Position numbers and translations under genes: made by a program. Positions 8,513-14,570 of a stretch of DNA of 31,899 bases are shown here, in pieces. Within the stretch, counting starts at the first letter, position 1, and every line of letters begins with the position of its first letter. This DNA comes from an uncultured Collinsella sp. (GTDB lineage: Bacteria; Actinomycetota; Coriobacteriia; Coriobacteriales; Coriobacteriaceae). The notes beneath the pieces are model-generated. The model was given only the letters and a program-made list of their open reading frames with translations. It ran no database searches and was not told where the DNA came from. The DNA lies in assembly GCA_902479075.1 (NCBI GenBank), contig CABSNK010000021.1, forward strand, positions 1 through 31,899, given 5' to 3'.

Positions 8513-8810
8513 GTCTCAATCTGTAACACCTACTCGGCCAAAACGGCCCCACCTGTTACAGATCAAGACAAACCGGTCCTTTCCCTAGGGTTTATCTCAA
8601 TCTGTAACATCTAACGTCTGAAATCCGCCCTTACTGTTACAGATCGAGACAAAAGGATAAGCCGGCTAATACAATCTCGTTCTGTAACAGGTAGCTGCCG
8701 AAATCAGCCTCCCGTGTTACAGATCGAGATGAAAGGATAGGCAGCTCGATGCTGTCTCAATCTGTAACATCTAGACCCAATTTGGCCCTCCTCCTGTTAC
8801 AGATCAAGAC
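8513..8810. repeat. Array of eight alternating 15-16 bp sites at 40-bp pitch
   Basis: Four inverted pairs are present. Left half-sites (TCTCAATCTGTAACA or near variants) end at 8528, 8609, 8689 and 8769. Right half-sites (TGTTACAGATCRAGAY) start at 8554, 8635, 8715 and 8795. The gap inside every pair is exactly 25 nt and between pairs 23-25 nt, so successive sites begin every 40-41 bp. Gap sequences have diverged; only TA at gap positions 3-4, a central AAA/TTT and short internal dyads recur. The array fills the convergent gap between the glgP and malK terminators, so neither gene should transcribe it. It could be a protein-binding array or four cruciform/hairpin units. No open frame of note lies here. 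Confidence 0.92.
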
Positions 8811-8837
8811 CAACTGGCAGATGAACGGCCCCAACAC

Positions 8838-8880
8838 AAAGAAAGGCTCCCCTCTCGCCCAGTGGACGGGAGGGGAGTCT
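8838..8880 (-). terminator. malK terminator
   Basis: On the minus strand a GC-rich stem (complement of 8867-8879 with 8844-8856, one or two mismatches) is followed by TTTCTTTG. It ends the malEFGK operon about 70 nt after the malK stop codon. Confidence 0.8.
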
Positions 8881-8949
8881 TATATGTGACCGCGGCAAAA
8901 GGATGGCAATACCGCAGTCGCCCAAAGGGAGGGCCTGGATGCACCGGGC

Positions 8950-10149
8950 CTAGATAAGGTTCTTGCCAGACACCTTATCGAAGAGATGGGTCGCGTTCTT
9001 CTCGAACTTGAACCAGATGGAGTCGCCCGCCTTGAGCGCACCCTTGGCCTCAAGGTCGACAACGGGAATGATCAGGACGAACTGGCCATCGGGAGCGGTC
9101 ACGTGGACATGCTCGGTCGAACCCATGAGCTCGGTCACCTCGACGGTACCCTGGAGCGCACCCTCCTCGCCCTTGTCGGCAAGCAGAATCTGCTCGGGGC
9201 GCACGCCGGCCGTAATCTCCTTCACGTCGCCGCCGTCCCAGTTGAGAGCAAGCTGAGAGCAGGTCTCGGGGGCGAGCGCCACGTTCATATCCTCGGTCTT
9301 GACGGTGAAGCCGTTGCCCGAGCGCGCCAGCTGGGCATCGAAGAAGTTCATCTGCGGCACGCCGATAAAGCCGGCAACGAAGATGTTCGCGGGATGGTTG
9401 AAGACCTCCTGCGGGGTGGCGATCTGCTGGACGACGCCGTCCTTCATGACCACAATGCGATCGCCGAGGGTCATGGCCTCGGTCTGGTCGTGGGTGACGT
9501 AGATGAACGTGCCCTTGATCTCGTGGCGCAGCTTGATGAGCTCGGCACGCATCTGGTTACGCAGCTTGGCGTCCAGGTTGGACAGCGGCTCGTCCATCAG
9601 GAAGACCTTAGGATCACGCACGATGGCGCGGCCGATAGCGACACGCTGGCGCTGGCCGCCCGAAAGCGCCTTGGGCTTACGGTCGAGGTACTCGGTGATA
9701 CCCAAGATCTCGGCAGCGGAGCGAACCTTACAGTCGATCTCGTCCTTGGGGACCTTCTTGAGCTCAAGCGTAAACGCCATGTTCTCGTACACCGTCATGT
9801 TGGGGTACAGAGCGTAGCTCTGGAACACCATGGCGATGTCGCGGTCCTTGGGAGCGACGTCGTTGACGCGCTTGCCGTCGATGAACACGTCACCCGAGGT
9901 GATGTCCTCCAGGCCAGCAACCATGCGCATCGTCGTGGACTTACCGCAGCCAGACGGGCCAACGAGGACGACGAACTCCTGGTCGTGGACGGTGAGGTTA
10001 AAGTCCTCTACAGCGAGCACGCCGTCCTCGGTAACCTTGAGGTTGTGCTTCTTCTCCTCGGTCTTCTTCTTTTTGCCAAAGAAGCCCCTCTTTTTGGACT
10101 CGTTGTTGGGATACACCTTCTGAACATGTTTGAGAACGATCTCGGCCAT
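8950..10149 (-). CDS. malK: ABC transporter ATPase, MalK/MsmK/UgpC type
   Basis: This is the ATPase subunit that energises carbohydrate import through MalFG. It is 399 residues: nucleotide-binding domain with Walker A GPSGCGKST (64-72), signature LSGGQRQR, Walker B VFLMDEPLSNLD and the switch His in YVTHDQTEAM, then a C-terminal TOBE/MalK regulatory domain. A Lys/Glu-rich insertion of about 25 residues (roughly 17-43, with FFGKKKKTEEKK) interrupts the N-terminal beta region before Walker A; most MalK proteins lack it. It is the last gene of the operon, 68 nt after malG, with a GC-rich stem-loop at 10168-10192 between them. MsmK-type ATPases often serve several sugar importers, so that is possible here. 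Confidence 0.95.
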   Translation of the reverse strand: MAEIVLKHVQKVYPNNESKKRGFFGKKKKTEEKKHNLKVTEDGVLAVEDFNLTVHDQEFVVLVGPSGCGKSTTMRMVAGLEDITSGDVFIDGKRVNDVAPKDRDIAMVFQSYALYPNMTVYENMAFTLELKKVPKDEIDCKVRSAAEILGITEYLDRKPKALSGGQRQRVAIGRAIVRDPKVFLMDEPLSNLDAKLRNQMRAELIKLRHEIKGTFIYVTHDQTEAMTLGDRIVVMKDGVVQQIATPQEVFNHPANIFVAGFIGVPQMNFFDAQLARSGNGFTVKTEDMNVALAPETCSQLALNWDGGDVKEITAGVRPEQILLADKGEEGALQGTVEVTELMGSTEHVHVTAPDGQFVLIIPVVDLEAKGALKAGDSIWFKFEKNATHLFDKVSGKNLI

Positions 10150-10167
10150 GTCTCTACCTTTCGATAT

Positions 10168-10192
10168 GCGGCGCCGCGCTGAGGGGCGCCGC
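10168..10192 (-). other. Intergenic stem-loop between malG and malK
   Basis: GCGGCGCC (10168-10175) pairs with GGCGCCGC (10185-10192). There is no T-tract, so an RNA-stability or processing role is more likely than termination. Confidence 0.6.
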
Positions 10193-10217
10193 TAAAACTT
10201 GCAAAACAGTTACGGCA

Positions 10218-11057
10218 TCAGCCCTTGACGGCACCTGCCACCACACCGTCGATGATGTACTTCTGGCAGAGGATGTACATGATGACGATGGGGACAACGA
10301 CCATCATGATGCAGGCCATCATGGGGCCGAGCTCGACGTGGCCGTAGCCGCCGCGGAAGTACTGAATCAAGATAGGAATGGTCTTGTACTTGGTGGAGTC
10401 GAGCGTAAGGTAGGGCAGCAGATAGTCGTTCCAGACCCACATGGTCTCGAGGATGCCGACCGAAAGATAGGTGGGCTTCATGATGGGGAGGACGATCTTA
10501 AAGAACACCTGGACCGGGTTGCAGCCGTCGATCATGGCCGCCTCTTCGATCTCGAGCGGGATGTTCTTTACAAAGCCGGCGAACATAAAGACCGCCAGGC
10601 CCGCGCCAAAGCCAAGGTAGATAAAGCAGATGTTGAACGGCGTGTTGAAGCCGATGCGGTCCGCCAAATTGGACAGCGTGAACATGAGCATCTGGAACGG
10701 TACGACCATCGAGAACACGAACAGGTAATAGAAGAAGTTCGAGATCTTGCTGTTGACGCGCACTACGTACCAAGCGCACATGGAGCAGCACACCAAGATC
10801 AGAACGACCGACGTGACCGTGATGATGAGCGAGTACATAAATGCCGAGGCAAAGCCCTGCTCGTTAAGGGCGTGCATGTAGTTTGCGAGGCCGTTGAACG
10901 TCTCGGGCGTGAGCAGATCGAATGCCGTGGTGGTGCTGATTGCAGTTGCCTTTTTAAAGGAATTGAGCGCAATCATGAACACGGGGTAGATCCACGCGAG
11001 CGACAGAATCGTAAAGAAAATCGAGAGCGCGCGATTGATAACCTTATCGCGTTTCAT
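10218..11057 (-). CDS. malG: Carbohydrate ABC transporter permease, MalG type
   Basis: This is the second membrane subunit of the importer, 279 residues with six predicted transmembrane helices. The binding-protein-dependent transport EAA loop is clear (EIEEAAMIDGCNPVQVFFK), the site that docks the MalK coupling helix. The ATG at 11055-11057 overlaps the malF stop codon by one base (TAATG), indicating translational coupling and equal dosage of the two permeases. The gene context (malQ, glgP, malEFK) suggests maltodextrin as substrate; sequence alone gives only the CUT1 family. Confidence 0.93.
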   Translation of the reverse strand: MKRDKVINRALSIFFTILSLAWIYPVFMIALNSFKKATAISTTTAFDLLTPETFNGLANYMHALNEQGFASAFMYSLIITVTSVVLILVCCSMCAWYVVRVNSKISNFFYYLFVFSMVVPFQMLMFTLSNLADRIGFNTPFNICFIYLGFGAGLAVFMFAGFVKNIPLEIEEAAMIDGCNPVQVFFKIVLPIMKPTYLSVGILETMWVWNDYLLPYLTLDSTKYKTIPILIQYFRGGYGHVELGPMMACIMMVVVPIVIMYILCQKYIIDGVVAGAVKG

Positions 11058-11911
11058 TACTGCTGCACCTCCTTGGACCTCGTGGCCTTAAGCTGAATCA
11101 TGGAGATGGCTACGACCAGGATGCAGAAGATAACCGCCTTGGCCTGACCGATACCCTGCCATGCGATACCGGCACGCGAATAGAACGTGTTGTAGATGTT
11201 CAGGGCGAGCATCTCGGTGGAGTGCGCGGGGGCGCCGCCGGTAAGGGCGAGGTTCTGGTCGAACAGCTTAAAGCCGTTGGTGATGGACAGGAACAGGCAG
11301 ATGGTGATGGTCGGCATCAGGTTAGGGATCTTAACCTTCCAAAAGGTCTGCCATGCCGTGGCACCGTCGACCTTGGCGGCCTCGATGTAGTCGGACGGAA
11401 TGGACTGCAGACCAGCGATGTAGATAATCATCATGTAGCCGACCTGCTGCCACAGGGTCAGGATGATAAGGCCCCAGAAGCCAGCAGCAGAGTTAAGGGC
11501 GATGAGCTGGGCGCCCACGTTGGAGAGCAGGCAGTTGATCAGAATCTGCCAAATGTAGCCCAGCACGATGCCGCCGATCAGGTTAGGCATAAAGAAGATC
11601 GTACGGAAGATGTTGGTGCCTTTGAGCGCCTTGCGGGTGAGCGCCTGCGCAATGGCCAGGGCGATCACGTTGATGAGCACCGTCGACAGGAAGGCAAACG
11701 CCACGGTAAAGAAGAACGACGTGGAGAACTGCGGATCGGACAGCGCGCGCACGTAGTTCTCGATACCGACAAAGTGCGCGTTACTAATGATAATAAACTG
11801 GCAGAACGAGAGATAGAAGCCCTGGATAAAAGGGATCACGAACCCGATCATAAACGCCAGACACGTGGGCAGCATAAAGAGCGGCCACCAGCGCTTGAGT
11901 GCTTTGCCCAT
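11057..11911 (-). CDS. malF: Carbohydrate ABC transporter permease, MalF type
   Basis: This is the first permease subunit of the CUT1 importer, 284 residues with six helices. It is the short actinobacterial/Gram-positive form without the large periplasmic P2 loop of E. coli MalF. The EAA loop reads EAAKVDGATAWQTFWKVKIP. AAAGG about 10 nt upstream of the ATG at 11909-11911 fits a ribosome binding site. It lies 87 nt after malE, and the gap carries a strong stem-loop (11932-11967) that probably lets malE mRNA accumulate above malF. It overlaps malG by one base. Confidence 0.93.
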   Translation of the reverse strand: MGKALKRWWPLFMLPTCLAFMIGFVIPFIQGFYLSFCQFIIISNAHFVGIENYVRALSDPQFSTSFFFTVAFAFLSTVLINVIALAIAQALTRKALKGTNIFRTIFFMPNLIGGIVLGYIWQILINCLLSNVGAQLIALNSAAGFWGLIILTLWQQVGYMMIIYIAGLQSIPSDYIEAAKVDGATAWQTFWKVKIPNLMPTITICLFLSITNGFKLFDQNLALTGGAPAHSTEMLALNIYNTFYSRAGIAWQGIGQAKAVIFCILVVAISMIQLKATRSKEVQQ

Positions 11912-11931
11912 AAAAGGGTCCTTTCAATATG

Positions 11932-11967
11932 CAGGGGGCGGGCAAACCAACGTCTGCCCGCCCCCTG
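11932..11967 (-). other. Strong stem-loop between malE and malF
   Basis: A 13-bp perfect stem, CAGGGGGCGGGCA (11932-11944) with TGCCCGCCCCCTG (11955-11967), has a 10-nt loop and no following T-tract. Such hairpins between a binding-protein gene and its permease genes commonly stabilise the upstream message or attenuate the downstream part. Confidence 0.75.
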
Positions 11968-11998
11968 TCGCTAATCAGATAGCTTGGGCAGCAACTGC

Positions 11999-13315
11999 TT
12001 ACTCGGAAGCGGCCTTCTCGGTCTTCCAGCCATCGACGAAGGCGTTCTTGACGCCGTCCCACTTGCTGTTATCGGCAGCGTAGGCAATCAGAGCCTGCTT
12101 GAGGTTCTTCTTCCACTCCTCGGAGGGAATGTAGACGAAGTCCCAAGCGACGGTCTTCTTGCCGTCCTTGGCCATGGCAACGGCCTGCTGCGAGAAGACG
12201 TTGGTGGTCTCCTTGGCGCTCTTGAACGGAGCGGTCAGACCCATCTTGTCGGCGATGATGCTGGTCGGGGTGTCAGCGGTGACGCACCAATACATGAAGT
12301 CCTCGGTGGCCTTCTGGGCATCCTCGGAAGCCTGGGAACTGACGCACCAGTAGTTCTCGCCGCCGGAGCACAGGCCCTGGTTCTCCTCGCCGTCAACACC
12401 GATGTAGATGGGCATCATGCCAATCTGATCGTCGGTCATGCCGGCCTTGACGAGGTCAGAGTAGGCCCAAGAGCCGTTCTGGTAGAAGACGGCCTTGCCG
12501 GTTGCGAACTCGTTGGTGGCGTCGTCGCCGGTCTTGGAAGCAAGCTGCGAAGGATCGCAGGTGGAGTCGGTGATGTACAGGTCGAAGATCTGCTTGTAGT
12601 TGTCGAGGAACTCACCCTTGATCTCGTCGTCCTCCTGGTTGTGCTCCTTCTCAAACTCGTAGTAGAGCGGCATGTTGGCAAGGTGGGTGGTGTAGCGCCA
12701 GCTGGAGGAGTCGTCCATGCCGGCGGAAGTGAAGGCACCCTCGACACCAAGCTCGTCCTTGCGGGCCTGGATGTCGTCGGCACAAGCCTTCAGCTTGTCG
12801 AAGGAGTTGATGTCCTCGGCCTTGTAGCCAGCCTTCTCGAGCAGCTGCTTGTTGTAAATAATGCCGAAGCTCTCCTGAACCCAGTCGATGCACACATCCT
12901 TGCCGTCGGATTGCAGAGCCAGGGAGTCGTCAATGAGCTCACCGCGGAGCTTGGTATCGGACAGGTCGGCGCAGTAATCCTTCCAGTTCTTAAGACCGGT
13001 GGGGCCGTTGACCTGGAACAGGGTCGGAGCGGAGCTCTTGGACATCTCGGACTTGAGCTTCTCCTCGTAGGTGTTGGAGGCGGCGGTCACGATCTTGACC
13101 TCGACGCCCTTCTCCTCCTTGTACGCCTTGGCGATCTCCTTCCACTCCTTGTCGACCTCGGGCTTGAATTGGAGGAAGTAGACCTCGGCAGCGTCACCAG
13201 AAGCAGAGGAGCCGGAGCCGGCAGAACCACCGCAGCCCACGAGACCCAGACCAAGAACCGCAGCCGCGGAACCAGCAAAGCCCAGGAACTGCCTTCTGCT
13301 CATTTCGTTCTTCAT
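11999..13315 (-). CDS. malE: Sugar-binding lipoprotein of the ABC importer, MalE type
   Basis: This is a family 1 extracellular solute-binding protein of 438 residues that captures oligosaccharide outside the cell and delivers it to MalFG. The N-terminus combines a twin-arginine motif (SRRQFLGFAG) with a lipobox (LVGC), so it is a Tat-type lipoprotein anchored to the membrane through Cys; a Gly/Ser-rich linker follows. The ATG at 13313-13315 is chosen because GGGTGG lies 6 nt upstream; a GTG six codons earlier (13331-13333) would swallow that site. It is the first gene of malE-malF-malG-malK, with its promoter and operator at 13404-13437. The closest substrate guess, maltodextrin, rests on the neighbours. 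Confidence 0.93.
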   Translation of the reverse strand: MKNEMSRRQFLGFAGSAAAVLGLGLVGCGGSAGSGSSASGDAAEVYFLQFKPEVDKEWKEIAKAYKEEKGVEVKIVTAASNTYEEKLKSEMSKSSAPTLFQVNGPTGLKNWKDYCADLSDTKLRGELIDDSLALQSDGKDVCIDWVQESFGIIYNKQLLEKAGYKAEDINSFDKLKACADDIQARKDELGVEGAFTSAGMDDSSSWRYTTHLANMPLYYEFEKEHNQEDDEIKGEFLDNYKQIFDLYITDSTCDPSQLASKTGDDATNEFATGKAVFYQNGSWAYSDLVKAGMTDDQIGMMPIYIGVDGEENQGLCSGGENYWCVSSQASEDAQKATEDFMYWCVTADTPTSIIADKMGLTAPFKSAKETTNVFSQQAVAMAKDGKKTVAWDFVYIPSEEWKKNLKQALIAYAADNSKWDGVKNAFVDGWKTEKAASE

Positions 13316-13403
13316 TACAATCCACCCTTTCACACCGTGGCGGCACCCTTTGCCGCCGCCTTCGGAGATTGGCTCGGGGACTTTGCCCCTTTTGCTGATT
13401 TGT

Positions 13404-13437
13404 ACAATACGCTATTTGGCTAGTTGTTTGAACAAGT
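13404..13437 (-). promoter_or_regulatory. malE promoter with overlapping operator
   Basis: On the minus strand TTCAAA (complement of 13427-13432) and TATTGT (complement of 13404-13409) are spaced by 17 bp. The near-palindrome AGTTGTTTGAACAAGT (13422-13437) covers the -35. Its core TTGTTTGAACAA (13424-13435) belongs to the motif shared with malQ, gntR and the PTS gene. A second, looser copy, TTGTATAAACAA, lies at 13499-13510, next to ACTTGACAAGT (13487-13497), another small palindrome. Confidence 0.65.
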
Positions 13438-13531
13438 ATTACTAGAGCGGTAGAAAAACTTCGGTGAACGGTAATTTCAACTTGATACTTGACAAGTTTT
13501 GTATAAACAATTATTTGTTATCGAATGCAGA

Positions 13532-13580
13532 GAAAACGCCCGGTCAAGCCGATGCATCGTCGGTTTGACCGGGCGTTTTC
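13532..13580. terminator. Bidirectional terminator after gntR
   Basis: GAAAACGCCCGGTCAA (13532-13547) pairs with TTGACCGGGCGTTTTC (13565-13580), and the A/T ends can serve as T-tracts in both directions. It ends the minus-strand regulator gene and separates it from the malE promoter region. The rest of the 306-base gap 13316-13621 holds the malE leader, promoter and palindromes listed separately. Confidence 0.85.
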
Positions 13581-13621
13581 GCTTTGAGGGCATGAGTCTC
13601 GTCAGGCTGCGAGCTAGCCGG

Positions 13622-14341
13622 CTATCGCTTGGAGTTGACGCGGTAGTGGAAGATCTCGGGATGCGTGCGGGCATGCGTGACCTCGAACAAGATGCCGTCC
13701 GAGGTGTACGACTGACTCTCCATGACGGCAACGCAGTTGTATTTGCCGAGGTCAAGATAGCTGCAGTCCTCATCGTTGGCAAGCTCGACGCTCACCGTAC
13801 GGCGACTCGCCATCACCTTGACGCCGCGTTTGTGCTCCAGATAGTCGTAAATTGACTTTGCGGCGATCTCGGGCGTCAGACCCTTGGCGATCGACTCCAA
13901 AAAGTAGCCGTGGTCCACCTGGCGAGCATTGCCGTTGAGGCTTCGGACACGCACTACACGAATCAGCTCCTCGCCCACCTTAAAGCCCAGGCGACGAGAA
14001 AGTTGCTCAGTGCAAATCAAATGTTCAAAAGACTTAACGTCCGTCGATGCAACGGCATTGTTGCGCTTTGCAAATTCGCCAAACGACTCGACTTCCTCGA
14101 GTGCGCCCAGCATGTCGGTTTCGCCCTTGAGCCAAATAACGCGCACGCCCTTGCCGTGTATAGGCTGCACAAACATCTGATCGGCCAGCATGCTCAAGGC
14201 GCGTCGAACGGTATTGCGCGTGCAGCCAAACTCCGCGGTCAGCTCGGCTTCGGTCGGCAGCATCTCCTGAAACGCATAGGTCCCATTAATGATGCGCGAA
14301 CGTATTTCTCGGTAGATTCCTTCGTATATCGCTTTTGGCAT
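13622..14341 (-). CDS. GntR-family (HutC/TreR-like) transcriptional regulator
   Basis: This 239-residue regulator has an N-terminal winged helix (IYREIRSRIINGTYAFQEMLPTEAELTAEFGCTRNTVRRALSML) and a C-terminal UTRA ligand-binding domain. The N-terminus is closely similar in pattern to TreR of Firmicutes, which senses a sugar phosphate. The ATG at 14339-14341 is preferred because AGGTGA precedes it; an in-frame start 15 codons upstream has no such site and would overlap the promoter. It lies between malE and the divergent PTS-HAD gene, with TTGTTTAAAC motifs at its own -35 and at the PTS gene, so it probably represses both and itself. The effector is unknown; a maltose or trehalose phosphate made by the PTS is the natural guess. 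Confidence 0.88.
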   Translation of the reverse strand: MPKAIYEGIYREIRSRIINGTYAFQEMLPTEAELTAEFGCTRNTVRRALSMLADQMFVQPIHGKGVRVIWLKGETDMLGALEEVESFGEFAKRNNAVASTDVKSFEHLICTEQLSRRLGFKVGEELIRVVRVRSLNGNARQVDHGYFLESIAKGLTPEIAAKSIYDYLEHKRGVKVMASRRTVSVELANDEDCSYLDLGKYNCVAVMESQSYTSDGILFEVTHARTHPEIFHYRVNSKR

Positions 14342-14376
14342 TGTTTCACCTCTACATTGTTCATTTCCGGCTAGGC

Positions 14377-14407
14377 ACGATAGCATTTCTTAAAGTTGTT
14401 TAAACCG
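14377..14407 (-). promoter_or_regulatory. gntR promoter with operator over the -35
   Basis: On the minus strand an extended -10 (TGCTATCGT, complement of 14377-14385) is 16 bp from TTTAAA (complement of 14399-14404). The plus-strand motif GTTGTTTAAAC (14395-14405) covers this -35, suggesting autoregulation. Confidence 0.55.
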
Positions 14408-14504
14408 GATATCGGTAAAGCGACAGGATTTAACCGTTGACGGTTTCTGTCATGCCCAAATCGGTTTCGCTCAAAACTGCCGGTACGACAATCGTCTGGT
14501 CCTC

Positions 14505-14529
14505 TACAATGAATCCATTGTTTAAACGT
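14505..14529 (+). promoter_or_regulatory. PTS gene -10 and operator at the start site
   Basis: TACAAT (14505-14510) is a good -10 with no recognisable -35. TTGTTTAAACGT (14518-14529) follows where transcription would begin, a position suited to repression. GGAAGG near 14559 is the ribosome binding site for the ATG at 14571. Confidence 0.5.
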
Positions 14530-14570
14530 TTCCCCACGCGCAACGCGCCTCGATATTCGGAAGGCAGAAC

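Noticed and set aside
6021..8552. 843-residue open frame on the minus strand over glgP
   Set aside because: It is antisense to a clear phosphorylase gene. Long antisense frames are common in GC-rich DNA, and its sequence shows no domain.
8513..8810. CRISPR array
   Set aside because: Repeats alternate in orientation, are only 15-16 bp and have partly related gaps; no cas genes are nearby.
11984..13423. 479-residue plus-strand frame over malE
   Set aside because: It is antisense to a convincing lipoprotein gene and extends through its promoter; Gly/Leu/Val-rich composition shows it is a shadow.
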